A DNA stretch of 14,942 bases, taken from positions 1 to 14,942 of the forward strand of contig CAIVXW010000204.1 of the NCBI GenBank assembly GCA_903910005.1. Direction: 5' to 3'. The position numbers were made by a program, and so were the translations under genes. The stretch comes from an uncultured Methylococcaceae bacterium (lineage in GTDB: Bacteria > Pseudomonadota > Gammaproteobacteria > Methylococcales > Methylococcaceae). Positions 6,238-13,912 of the stretch are shown here, piece by piece; position 1 is the stretch's first letter, and each line of letters starts with the position of its first letter. The notes beneath the pieces are model-generated. The model was not told where the DNA came from. It saw only the letters and a program-made list of their open reading frames with translations, and searched no databases.

Positions 6238-6265
6238 ATCACCGCCGTCTACCCAGGGCGGTGAT
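6238..6265. repeat. Perfect 9-bp inverted repeat near the transposase relic
   Basis: ATCACCGCC (6238-6246) and GGCGGTGAT (6257-6265) flank a 10-nt spacer. No T-run follows on either strand close by. It may be part of the old insertion or a hairpin ahead of the DUF29 gene; its role is unknown. Confidence 0.4.
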
Positions 6266-6357
6266 GGCCATAATTTAGCTAATTCCCGTGAAGCCAGGAA
6301 TGGCGCGGGATGTGGCCTGTTTTGCAACCATCAATCCACAGCAGTTGGGGATAACTC

Positions 6358-6804
6358 ATGGCAACCACGACCAGTACCTATGACGGCGACATCATCGCCT
6401 GGGCGAACGAGCAGGCAAGGCTTCTGCGGGCTGGGCTGTTCTCCCAGTTGGACATTGAACACATCGCGGAGGAGATCGAAGACGTGGGCAAGAGCGAGCA
6501 ACGCGAATTGGAAAACCGCATGGCACTATTGTTGGCGCACCTGTTGAAATGGGAGTTCCAGCCCAGTCATAGGGGAAACAGTTGGCGCAGGACGATCATC
6601 GACCAGCGTCAAGGAATAGCCAGACGGCTGAAGAAGACGCCCAGCCTGAATGCGAGCCTTGAAGATCCAGACTGGTGGGCTGATGCCTGGCAAGATGCCC
6701 TGATGGCCGCATCCAGGGAAACGGGCATCAGCTACGACAAATTCCCAGAAAAATGCCTTTGGGATCTGGCCAATATTATCGATTCAGAATTCTGGCCCGA
6801 CTGA
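6358..6804 (+). CDS. DUF29 domain-containing protein
   Basis: A 148-residue protein with the DUF29 pattern throughout: YDGDIIAWANEQARLLRAGLFSQLDIEHIAEEIEDVGKSE at the start (given here in part: YDGDIIAWANEQARLLR, then LDIEHIAEEIEDVGK), a central LLAHLLKWEFQPSHRGNSW, and a C-terminal SLEDPDWW...FPEKCLWDLANIID. Length is usual for the family. It is predicted to be soluble and helical with no signal peptide; function is unknown. DUF29 proteins are spread in cyanobacteria and some proteobacteria, often in multiple copies near mobile DNA. GGGGAT about five bases before the ATG serves as ribosome binding site. It stands alone between an IS1634 relic and slt, so acquisition by transfer is possible but not shown. 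Confidence 0.85.
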   Translation: MATTTSTYDGDIIAWANEQARLLRAGLFSQLDIEHIAEEIEDVGKSEQRELENRMALLLAHLLKWEFQPSHRGNSWRRTIIDQRQGIARRLKKTPSLNASLEDPDWWADAWQDALMAASRETGISYDKFPEKCLWDLANIIDSEFWPD

Positions 6805-6820
6805 TCGGGATGGTCAGTTT
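6800..6820 (+). terminator. Short stem-loop overlapping the DUF29 stop
   Basis: ACTGATC (6800-6806) pairs with GGTCAGT (6812-6818) with one T-G wobble and loop GGGAT; TTT completes at 6818-6820. It overlaps the TGA at 6802-6804. A weak intrinsic terminator is possible. Confidence 0.35.
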
Positions 6821-6908
6821 GTAAAGTTCACCTTTTCGAGACGCATTCCATGTGCCCGGTACTGGAGGCAGACAGGAGTAACCCCAACCCTAACCACTGA
6901 AAACATGC

Positions 6909-8933
6909 ATGAGCCGTCAAAAATGGTTAATTCCCGCTGATGGTGCAGCGATTAATCGAAGACCTGCCCTGTTAATACCGCGTCTTGGTGCCCTGTTGCT
7001 GGTTCTGGTGGCCCCGCCCGCGCCATGCGCCGATGTGCAGCAACAACGTAATCTGTTACTCCAGGCTGAAAAAGCCCTGGGGCAGGGCCAGTCGGAGGAG
7101 GCCCGCCGTCTGGCCGCCCAGATTACCGATTATCCGCTCCATCCCTTCCTGTGGGCCAAAATCCTGACGGATGACCGGGTAGACGGTTCGGAAATCCCGG
7201 CTTTTCTCGAACGCTACGCCGACACCCGTTACGCCCTGCCCCTGCGCCGAAAGTGGCTGGACTACCTCATCATGAAGGGCGATTTTCGGGAATTTCTCAA
7301 CCGCTACCCACCAACCGACGACGTACACCTTCAGTGTGATTATTACTGGGTACTGCACCGGATTGGACGTGAGGCGGACGCCCGGGTCGGTGCGGAGAAA
7401 CTGTGGCGCAGTGGCGATCCGCGTCCATCGGTTTGTGATCGCCTGTTTGCCTGGTGGCAAACCACCCCGGCGTATGAACCCCGCTTGCTGTGGACACGGT
7501 TTGGCCTGGCCCTGCGCAAAAAGCAGTCCGGTCTGGTCAATTACCTGCGGAGCCGGGTTCCGCCTCAGGAACAGAACGTGGCTGACTTCTGGCTGGCGGT
7601 GGATGGCAACCCCGGACTGGCGACCGGGTGCGGACTCTGGCAACGGGGAGGCAGTGCGGCCGGCAACATCTTTGCCCACGGCATCGACCGGCTTGCGGCA
7701 GAACGCCCGCTGGAGGCACGTAATGTGTGGAACCTGCGCCGCAATGATTTCATCATCGACCCTGACTTGGCGGCGGGCACCGACCGCCATCTGGCCCTGG
7801 CCCTCGCAACAGATCGCTACTCCGAAGCCCAGGCCGAACTGGCCCTGATGCCACAGGCCGTCGCCGATGCCCAAACCCGAACCTGGCAGGTACGCAGTGC
7901 CCTTATCAAGCAGGACTGGTGGGGCGTACTCGAAGCGATTGAGTGGCTGGAGGCTGATGAACGCAAGGAGGCAGAATGGCGTTACTGGCAGGCCCGGGCC
8001 CGCGAAGCCACCGGTGATGTGCTGACTGCCCGCATGTTGTACAAACTGGCCGCCAGCGAACGGGATTTTTACGGACTGGCCGCAGCGGCCCGCCTGCAAC
8101 AGGCCCACACCGTCAAACTGGATGCCCTGTCAGTATCTGCTGCCGAACTGGAAAAACTGGCCGCAACACCGGCCCTGCAGCGGGTGCGGGAGTTCCGCGC
8201 CCTCAATCGTCAGGGGGAGGCGGTCAGTGAGTGGAATCACACCCTCAAAAACCTGCCGCCGCGAGACATTGCCGTTGCCGCCCATCTGGCCCGGCAATGG
8301 GGGGAGAACCGTCTGGCCATGGTCACCATTGCCCGGGCACTGCCCTACGATGATGTCAGCCTGCGCTTCCCGCTGGGCTACCAGGAACCGGTGACCCGTC
8401 AGGCCCACATGCAGGGAGTCGACCCGGCCTTGCTGTTCAGCCTGATCCGCCGCGAGAGTGCCTTTGAACCGGCGGCCCGTTCCGGGGCAGGAGCCCTGGG
8501 CCTGATGCAGATCATGCCAACCACCGTCCAGCACATCGCCTCCCTGTTGAAGGAACCCGGACGGGATGCCCGCGACATGCTTGATCCTGACACCAATATC
8601 CGTTACGGGACAGCATACTTCAGGCACCTGATGGCCCATTTCAACCAGCACTTTGTCCTGGTGGCCGCTGCCTACAACGCCGGCCTCGGCAAGGTAGACC
8701 GCTGGCTTCCGGCAGGAAAACCCATGCCGGCTGACATCTGGATTGGCACCATCCCGTATCTGGAAACCCGCAACTACGTAACGGCCCTTTTGAGTTCAGC
8801 CGTTATTTACCAGGGACGACTGGCAGGTGACACCGGCGGCCTGGCCCGCCTGCTGACCGACATTCCGCCCGGAACCAAAGGCTCAGACATGGTACGACCG
8901 GAAGAAATCATCCCGGTACCGGTTTGCCGATAA
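6909..8933 (+). CDS. slt: Soluble lytic murein transglycosylase (Slt70 type)
   Basis: Cleaves the beta-1,4 bond between MurNAc and GlcNAc in peptidoglycan, forming 1,6-anhydro ends, in the periplasm. The 674-residue length fits the Slt70 family. The N-terminus has a long signal sequence with hydrophobic core LGALLLVLVAPPAPCA (mature part from about residue 41). Residues about 45-480 form the helical, ring-like superhelical domain. The C-terminal lysozyme-like domain has LFSLIRRESAFEP with catalytic Glu516, GALGLMQIMPTT, NIRYGTAYF and the AAYNAGLGKVDRWL motif. No clear Shine-Dalgarno precedes the ATG at 6909. The last residues approach a transposon scar that begins about 30 bp after the stop, so its extreme C-terminus might be altered, though the domain is complete. 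It appears to be a single-gene unit. Confidence 0.95.
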   Translation: MSRQKWLIPADGAAINRRPALLIPRLGALLLVLVAPPAPCADVQQQRNLLLQAEKALGQGQSEEARRLAAQITDYPLHPFLWAKILTDDRVDGSEIPAFLERYADTRYALPLRRKWLDYLIMKGDFREFLNRYPPTDDVHLQCDYYWVLHRIGREADARVGAEKLWRSGDPRPSVCDRLFAWWQTTPAYEPRLLWTRFGLALRKKQSGLVNYLRSRVPPQEQNVADFWLAVDGNPGLATGCGLWQRGGSAAGNIFAHGIDRLAAERPLEARNVWNLRRNDFIIDPDLAAGTDRHLALALATDRYSEAQAELALMPQAVADAQTRTWQVRSALIKQDWWGVLEAIEWLEADERKEAEWRYWQARAREATGDVLTARMLYKLAASERDFYGLAAAARLQQAHTVKLDALSVSAAELEKLAATPALQRVREFRALNRQGEAVSEWNHTLKNLPPRDIAVAAHLARQWGENRLAMVTIARALPYDDVSLRFPLGYQEPVTRQAHMQGVDPALLFSLIRRESAFEPAARSGAGALGLMQIMPTTVQHIASLLKEPGRDARDMLDPDTNIRYGTAYFRHLMAHFNQHFVLVAAAYNAGLGKVDRWLPAGKPMPADIWIGTIPYLETRNYVTALLSSAVIYQGRLAGDTGGLARLLTDIPPGTKGSDMVRPEEIIPVPVCR

Positions 8934-8964
8934 CCGCACGAAATGGATCAATCAACAGGACGGT

Positions 8965-9140
8965 TTCCTTCTGAAACCAGATGGTCAGGCTTCCCCGCTC
9001 CACCAGGGCATGGTCGTATTCCCGCCAGGGGGTTACCCGGTGACGCGTTTTGACGGCCGTCGAGTTAGGCATGACGGCTCCCCATCCGGGGTCGATCCGG
9101 GCGTTTGGCCCGGGAAATCGGCGTTTTATGTACCAAAGCC
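8965..9140 (-). mobile_element. Solo left end of an IS5-family (IS903-group) insertion sequence
   Basis: On the minus strand, GGCTTTGGTACATAAAACG (9140 down to 9122) closely resembles the IS903-type terminal repeat, which as I recall it begins GGCTTTGTTGAATAAA. After 49 more bases, an ATG at 9072 starts a transposase N-terminus, KTRHRVTPWREYDHALVERG followed by SLTIWFQKE, matching the N-terminal pattern of IS903 transposases (NWPxYNxALxxRGSxTFW). Similarity ends near 8965 and the frame closes at 8908 inside slt. The distance from repeat to start codon is also as in IS903. All of the catalytic DDE part is missing, so this is an inactive relic lying against the slt 3' end. Confidence 0.65.
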
Positions 9141-9229
9141 TGCCGATGTTCAGGCGGCTGAAAAATGTGCGGTAACGCTTCGACCCATGCCAGGGCTGCC
9201 TGAGTGGTGACCTGACCCCTGTCCCCCAA

Positions 9230-9297
9230 ACCGTCAGCAGACGGTCGCCAAACCTTTCGGGCGAAAAGGCCTGCTGTCGCCAGGCGATGCCCGCAGG
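9230..9297. other. Three consecutive small hairpins upstream of proS
   Basis: ACCGTC-AGCA-GACGGT (9230-9245) is a perfect 6-bp stem. CCTTTC pairs with GAAAAGG minus one bulge (9253-9269). CCTGC (9270-9274) pairs with GCAGG (9293-9297) around an inner TCGC/GCGA stem. The cluster lies 79 bp before the proS start. It could be a leader structure or transposon debris; no known RNA class is recognised. The remainder of 9141-9375 shows no gene. Confidence 0.35.
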
Positions 9298-9375
9298 TTA
9301 CCGAAAACTGCAAACCGAGTCCCGAATTCACGTTAAACTATTCCCCTTTTTCCCCAACCCGCCCAACACCTGATT

Positions 9376-11088
9376 ATGCGTACCAGTCAATTCCCCCTGA
9401 ACACCCTCAAAGAGACCCCGGCCGATGCCGAGGTCATCAGCCACCAGTTGATGCTGAGAGCCGGTCTGATCCGCAAACTGGCAGCCGGGCTGTACGCCTG
9501 GCTGCCGCTGGGATTGCGGGTACTCCGGCGGGTCGAATCCATCGTCCGTGAGGAAATGGACAATGCCGGTGCCCTGGAAGTCTCGATGCCGGTGGTGCAA
9601 CCGGCTGAACTCTGGCACGAGTCAGGTCGTTGGGAGCAGTTCGGCCCGGAACTGTGCCGCCTGAAGGATCGGCATCGGCGGGATTTCTGTCTAGGTCCCA
9701 CCCACGAGGAAATCATCACCGATCTGGTACGCAACGAAATCAGGAGCTACCGTCAGTTGCCGGTCAATTATTACCAGATTCAGACCAAATTCCGCGATGA
9801 GGTGCGTCCGCGTTTCGGCGTGATGCGGGCACGGGAGTTTCTGATGAAGGACGCCTATTCCTTTCACCTCGATACCGAATCACTGGAACAAACCTACCAG
9901 CGCATGTATGCGGCCTACAGCACCATTTTCGAGCGTCTCGGCCTGCAATTTCGGGTGGTGCTGGCCGACACCGGGGCCATTGGCGGCAGTGTCTCCCACG
10001 AGTTTCATGTGTTGGCCTCCTCCGGGGAGGATGCCATTGCTTTTTCCGACCAAGGCAGTTATGCCGCCAACGTGGAAATGGCCGAGGCACTGGCCCCTGC
10101 TGTCACCCCCACTGAACCCCTGCTGGAACAACAGTTGATCGCCACACCGGGACAGCACAGCATTGAGGAGGTCAGTCATTTTCTGCAGGTGGAGCCGTCC
10201 CGTTGCCTGAAAACCCTGATGGTCAAGGGCCGTGATGGCGGTATGGTGGCTTTGCTGTTGCGTGGCGATCACGAACTGAATCCGGTCAAGGCGACCAAAC
10301 TGGCGGCGGTTGCGGCCCCGCTGGAACTGGCCACGGCGGAGCAAATTCAAGGCGTGGTCGGCTGTATGCCCGGTTCACTCGGGCCCATCGGGCTTGACAT
10401 CCCGGTGATTGTCGATCGTTCAGCCGCCGCCCTGGTTAATTTTGTCTGTGGAGCCAACCGCGACGGTTTTCATTACCGCAACTTCAACTGGCAGCGCGAC
10501 GTGGCGATGCCCTCGGTGGTGGCGGATCTGCGCCAGGTGGTGGAAGGTGATCCCAGCCCGGACGGCCAGGGACAGTTGCGGATTGCCCGGGGCATTGAGG
10601 TGGGACATATCTTTCAGTTGGGCACCAAATACAGCCAGGCCATGCAGGCAACCGTTTTGAATGAGCAGGGAGAAAGCCAGGTACTCACCATGGGCTGCTA
10701 CGGCATCGGCGTCTCGCGGGTGGTGGCTGCCGCCATCGAACAAAACCATGACCCGCGTGGCATCATCTGGCCGGACGCGCTGGCTCCTTTCGTGGTGGCC
10801 ATTGCGCCGGTCAATCTGCATACCTCGGCTCGCCTGCAGGAAACCGCCGAACATGTTTACCAGCGGTTGCAGCAGGCTGGCTTCAGTGTACTGTTCGATG
10901 ACCGCAAGGTACGCCCGGGGGTAATGTTTGCCGACCTTGAACTGATCGGCATTCCCCATCGCATCGTACTGAGCGAACGTCTGCTGGAAACCGGCCAGGC
11001 CGAATACAAGGGACGCCGCGATACCGACGCCACGGTCATTCCGCTGGAAGAAATCGTACCCTTCCTGAAATCACGGATACGGCACTGA
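9376..11088 (+). CDS. proS: Prolyl-tRNA synthetase, bacterial type
   Basis: Charges tRNA-Pro with proline in the cytoplasm. The 570-residue protein has the bacterial ProS layout: N-terminal class II catalytic part beginning MRTSQFPLNTLKETPADAEV, motif 2 region FRDEVRPRFGVMRAREF (139-155), the YbaK-like editing insertion at about residues 225-400 which removes mischarged Ala, motif 3 GCYGIGVSRVVAAAIEQN (440-457), and a C-terminal anticodon-binding domain ending in PLEEIVPFLKSRI. Length and motifs are complete. No strong Shine-Dalgarno was seen before the ATG. The DUF423 gene follows with one base between the stop and its ATG, so they share a transcript. Confidence 0.98.
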   Translation: MRTSQFPLNTLKETPADAEVISHQLMLRAGLIRKLAAGLYAWLPLGLRVLRRVESIVREEMDNAGALEVSMPVVQPAELWHESGRWEQFGPELCRLKDRHRRDFCLGPTHEEIITDLVRNEIRSYRQLPVNYYQIQTKFRDEVRPRFGVMRAREFLMKDAYSFHLDTESLEQTYQRMYAAYSTIFERLGLQFRVVLADTGAIGGSVSHEFHVLASSGEDAIAFSDQGSYAANVEMAEALAPAVTPTEPLLEQQLIATPGQHSIEEVSHFLQVEPSRCLKTLMVKGRDGGMVALLLRGDHELNPVKATKLAAVAAPLELATAEQIQGVVGCMPGSLGPIGLDIPVIVDRSAAALVNFVCGANRDGFHYRNFNWQRDVAMPSVVADLRQVVEGDPSPDGQGQLRIARGIEVGHIFQLGTKYSQAMQATVLNEQGESQVLTMGCYGIGVSRVVAAAIEQNHDPRGIIWPDALAPFVVAIAPVNLHTSARLQETAEHVYQRLQQAGFSVLFDDRKVRPGVMFADLELIGIPHRIVLSERLLETGQAEYKGRRDTDATVIPLEEIVPFLKSRIRH

Positions 11089-11089
11089 C

Positions 11090-11476
11090 ATGCCGCACCG
11101 TTCCCTGTTGTTGCTGGCAGCACTGGATGCCCTGACCGGCGTCATGGCCGGTGCCTTTGGGGCACACGCCCTGAAAACAGTCCTGGATGATTACCGGCTG
11201 GGCATTTACCACACCGCTGTCGAATACCAGATGTGGCATGCCCTGGGGTTGGGGTTGATTGCGGTCATGGCAGGCCAGATGCCCGCGGCACGTTATCTGG
11301 TTACGGCAGGCTGGATCATGCAGGCCGGTATCCTGCTGTTTTCCGGCAGCCTGTACGCCCTGGCCCTGACCGGCATCACCGCTCTCGGGATGATTACCCC
11401 GGCAGGTGGCACTGCCTTTATCGTGGCCTGGGGGTTGTTGATACGCCAGGTGCTGGCCTTCGACAAACCCCGCTGA
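11090..11476 (+). CDS. DUF423 family inner-membrane protein (YgdD-like)
   Basis: A 128-residue hydrophobic protein with four predicted membrane segments, near residues 5-25 (LLLLAALDALTGVMAGAFGA), 46-62, 67-87 and 93-120. The GAFGAHALK motif and the WHALGLGLIAV and GSLYALALTGI stretches are typical of DUF423/YgdD proteins. The function of the family is not established. The ATG lies one base after the proS TGA, implying translational coupling. Its stop at 11474-11476 faces the radC stop with a single base between, so the two convergent genes have no room for a terminator outside their coding regions. Confidence 0.9.
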   Translation: MPHRSLLLLAALDALTGVMAGAFGAHALKTVLDDYRLGIYHTAVEYQMWHALGLGLIAVMAGQMPAARYLVTAGWIMQAGILLFSGSLYALALTGITALGMITPAGGTAFIVAWGLLIRQVLAFDKPR

Positions 11477-11477
11477 A

Positions 11478-12155
11478 CTACAGCAGTCCGTGTTCGGCAA
11501 AGGAATAACCCCGACCGTCGCCGACGATAAAATGATCCAGCACCCGGATATCCACCAGGGACAGCGCCATCTTGAGTTTTTGGGTGATGTGTTTGTCGGC
11601 CTCGCTCGGTTCGGTAATACCGGACGGGTGATTGTGGGCAAAAATCACGGCGGCGGCATTCAGGGCCAGTGCCTGTTTGACCACCTCGCGTGGATAGACG
11701 CTGGCACCGTCAATGGTGCCCCGGAACAACTCCTCAAAACACAAAACCCGGTGCTGGTTGTCCATGAACAGGCAACCAAACACCTCGTGCTGATAATCAC
11801 GCAGTTGGGCCGACAGAAAACGCCGGGTCAGATCCGGGCTGGTGAGGGCGTCGTTGCGTTTGAGTTCCTCCAGAAAAAAACGCCGCGACATTTCCAGGGT
11901 TGCCTGCAATTGGGCATACTTGGCAACCCCGAGACCGCGTGCCCGACTGAAGCGGGCCAGGTCACTGGTCATGAGGCCACGGAGCGAGCCGAATTGGAGC
12001 AAAAGGTCGCGGGCCAGATCAACGGCCGTCTTGCCGACCACCCCGGTACGCAGAAAAATGGCCAGCAATTCGGCGTCGGACAGATACTCTGCCCCGCGCA
12101 GCAGCAGTTTTTCGCGGGGCCGCTCATCGGCAGGCCAGTCAGTAATTCGTAACAT
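11478..12155 (-). CDS. radC: RadC family JAMM-domain protein
   Basis: The 225-residue product has an N-terminal helix-hairpin-helix-like part (WPADERPREKLLLRGAEYLS, then ELLAIFLRTG) and a C-terminal MPN/JAMM metalloprotease-like domain with EELFRGTIDGA, HNHPSG (His174, His176) and Asp187 for zinc binding, ending DHFIVGDGRGYSFAEHGLL. RadC was once tied to DNA repair; its actual activity remains unsettled. I chose the ATG at 12155 because MLRITDWPADERP is the family N-terminus and GGAG lies eight bases upstream; an in-frame start 25 codons earlier lacks both. It is divergent from coaBC, as in many gammaproteobacteria. Confidence 0.96.
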   Translation of the reverse strand: MLRITDWPADERPREKLLLRGAEYLSDAELLAIFLRTGVVGKTAVDLARDLLLQFGSLRGLMTSDLARFSRARGLGVAKYAQLQATLEMSRRFFLEELKRNDALTSPDLTRRFLSAQLRDYQHEVFGCLFMDNQHRVLCFEELFRGTIDGASVYPREVVKQALALNAAAVIFAHNHPSGITEPSEADKHITQKLKMALSLVDIRVLDHFIVGDGRGYSFAEHGLL

Positions 12156-12198
12156 GGTGCAATCTCCGTCGGGATACCCGGTATGAAGCGGGCAAGCA

Positions 12199-12227
12199 TA
12201 GACCGTATTGGCCGGATTGGCTATAAC
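12199..12227 (+). promoter_or_regulatory. Candidate sigma70 promoter for coaBC
   Basis: TAGACC (12199-12204, four of six -35 matches) and TATAAC (12222-12227, five of six -10 matches) are separated by exactly 17 bp. Transcription would start near 12233-12235, about ten bases before the ATG at 12245, leaving a very short leader. This also argues against the GTG at 12233 as start codon. Confidence 0.45.
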
Positions 12228-12244
12228 CATTTGTGATAAAACGG

Positions 12245-13471
12245 ATGCAACGACACGTGAAACCCTTGAGTGAATGCAGTTTGCTGCTGGGCGTAACCGG
12301 CGGTATTGCTGCCTACAAAAGCTGTGAATTGACCCGGTTGCTGGTGCGGGCCGGTTGCCGGGTGCAGGTGGTCATGACCGCAGAGGCAACGGCCTTCGTG
12401 ACCCCGTTAACCTTTCAGGCCCTGTCGGGACAGGCGGTGCGGGTGGCATTGCTCGACCCGGTCGGCGAATCGGCCATGAGTCATATCGAACTGGCCCGCC
12501 AGCATGACCTGATCCTGATCGCGCCGGCCACGGCTCACTTTCTGGCCAGGCTCCGGGCCGGGCTGGCCGACGATCTGTTGTCCGGTATATGCCTGGCGGC
12601 GGAGGTACCCATCGTTGCGGTACCGGCCATGAATCAGGCCATGTGGCGCAATCCGGCCACCTGCGACAACGTGGCGGTGCTGGCCAGTCGCGGGGTTCGC
12701 CTGCTCGGGCCGGCCACCGGAGCGCAAGCCTGCGGCGACACCGGGCCGGGTCGAATGCTGGAGCCGGCTGACATCGTGCGTGCCCTTGAGGAATCCGCCC
12801 GGCAGTGCCTGGGCGGGGTGGCGGTACTCATCAGTGCCGGGCCGACCTGCGAACCCATCGACCCGGTACGATTCATCAGCAACCGCAGTTCCGGCAAAAT
12901 GGGCTACGCCCTGGCCCGGGCGGCGGTGCAGGCGGGTGCCAACGTTACCCTGGTGAGTGGCCCGACCGCCCTGGCGGTGCCGACCGGTGTCCGCCGGATC
13001 ATGATCGAAACCGCCGCTGAACTCTCTGCCGCCGTGCTGGCGGAGGCGGCAAATCATCACATTTACATCGGCGCGGCTGCGGTGGCCGATTACACCCCGG
13101 TCACGGTAGCAACCGGCAAAATCAAGAAAACCGCAGCCGAACTCACCCTCACACTACAGCGGACGACGGACGTGCTGGCCACGGTTGCCGCGCTGGAACA
13201 GCGTCCGTTTACGGTGGGGTTTGCGGCAGAAACCGATGATCTGGAATCCTGTTCCCGGGGCAAACTGGAAGCCAAGGGGCTGGATATGGTGGCAGGTAAT
13301 CGGGTCGGTCAGGCGGAAGGCGGTTTCGGGTCTGACGACAACGCCCTCTATGTCTGCTGGCCCGGTGGCGATACCGTACTGCCCCTGACGGGCAAGGAGC
13401 GTCTGGCTGAACAACTCATTACCCTTATTGCGGAGCACTACCATGGCAAACATTCGCCTGAAAATTCTTGA
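12245..13471 (+). CDS. coaBC: Bifunctional phosphopantothenoylcysteine synthetase/decarboxylase
   Basis: Carries out two successive steps of coenzyme A synthesis: CTP-dependent joining of cysteine to 4'-phosphopantothenate (CoaB) and FMN-dependent decarboxylation to 4'-phosphopantetheine (CoaC). From the ATG at 12245 the protein has 408 residues. The N-terminal CoaC part has LGVTGGIAAYKS, catalytic His80 in SHIELAR, Asn130 in PAMNQAMW and Cys163 in ACGDTGPGRM. The C-terminal CoaB part has SAGPTCEPIDPVRFISNRSS with GKMGYALA, AAVADY and KIKK (Lys294 equivalent to the E. coli active lysine). All key residues sit five positions later than in E. coli. A GTG four codons upstream is possible but lies at the predicted transcription start. 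dut overlaps its 3' end by 29 bp. Confidence 0.97.
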   Translation: MQRHVKPLSECSLLLGVTGGIAAYKSCELTRLLVRAGCRVQVVMTAEATAFVTPLTFQALSGQAVRVALLDPVGESAMSHIELARQHDLILIAPATAHFLARLRAGLADDLLSGICLAAEVPIVAVPAMNQAMWRNPATCDNVAVLASRGVRLLGPATGAQACGDTGPGRMLEPADIVRALEESARQCLGGVAVLISAGPTCEPIDPVRFISNRSSGKMGYALARAAVQAGANVTLVSGPTALAVPTGVRRIMIETAAELSAAVLAEAANHHIYIGAAAVADYTPVTVATGKIKKTAAELTLTLQRTTDVLATVAALEQRPFTVGFAAETDDLESCSRGKLEAKGLDMVAGNRVGQAEGGFGSDDNALYVCWPGGDTVLPLTGKERLAEQLITLIAEHYHGKHSPENS

Positions 13472-13898
13472 CGAACGGCTGGGACGGGAATTTCCCCTGC
13501 CGGAATACACCACTGCGGGAGCGGCCGGTCTGGATCTGAGGGCGTGTCTACACGACGCACTCCGGATTCAACCGGGCGAGACCCGACTGATTCCCACCGG
13601 TTTTGCCCTCCACATCGCCGATCCGGGGCTGGCCGCCCTGTTGTTGCCCCGTTCCGGGCTGGGCCACAAGCACGGTATCGTACTGGGCAATCTGGTGGGT
13701 CTGATCGATTCGGATTATCAGGGGGAAGTCATGGTGTCTTGCTGGAACCGGGGCGATACCGCGTTTGAAATTCAGCCCGGTGATCGCCTGGCCCAGATGG
13801 TCATCGTTCCGGTGGTGCAGGTACAGTTTGATATTGTCAGCGATTTCGACCGCAGCGAACGGGCCGACGGTGGGTTTGGTTCCACCGGACACCAATAA
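13443..13898 (+). CDS. dut: Deoxyuridine 5'-triphosphate nucleotidohydrolase
   Basis: Hydrolyses dUTP to dUMP and pyrophosphate, keeping uracil out of DNA and feeding dTMP synthesis. The 151-residue trimeric-type dUTPase has all five motifs: AGAAGLDLRA, PRSGLGHKHG, GLIDSDYQGEV with catalytic Asp89, GDRLAQMVIVP and the C-terminal flexible arm RADGGFGSTG. The start ATG at 13443 has GGAG eight bases upstream and matches the usual MANIRLKILD start. It overlaps the end of coaBC by 29 bp in another frame, so the two are co-translated from one mRNA. argB begins 14 bp after its stop. Confidence 0.98.
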   Translation: MANIRLKILDERLGREFPLPEYTTAGAAGLDLRACLHDALRIQPGETRLIPTGFALHIADPGLAALLLPRSGLGHKHGIVLGNLVGLIDSDYQGEVMVSCWNRGDTAFEIQPGDRLAQMVIVPVVQVQFDIVSDFDRSERADGGFGSTGHQ

Positions 13899-13912
13899 CA
13901 AGGGAGTCACTG

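Noticed and set aside
5733..6242. Minus-strand frame of 169 codons as an intact gene
   Set aside because: Only residues 7-63 resemble a transposase; the rest runs through the heptamers, the terminator and antisense to cbbS.
5898..6278. Plus-strand frame of 126 codons across the heptamer array
   Set aside because: Its first part is only translated heptamer repeat and the rest is antisense to the IS1634-type relic; no family resemblance or ribosome binding site.
9198..9230. GGGGGACAGGGGTCAGGTC on the minus strand as a transposable-element end
   Set aside because: Similar strings occur near some REP-associated elements, but one short match without a partner or gene is too little.
9065..9331. 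Minus-strand frame of 88 codons between slt and proS
   Set aside because: Out of frame with the IS903-like transposase start and not similar to a known protein.
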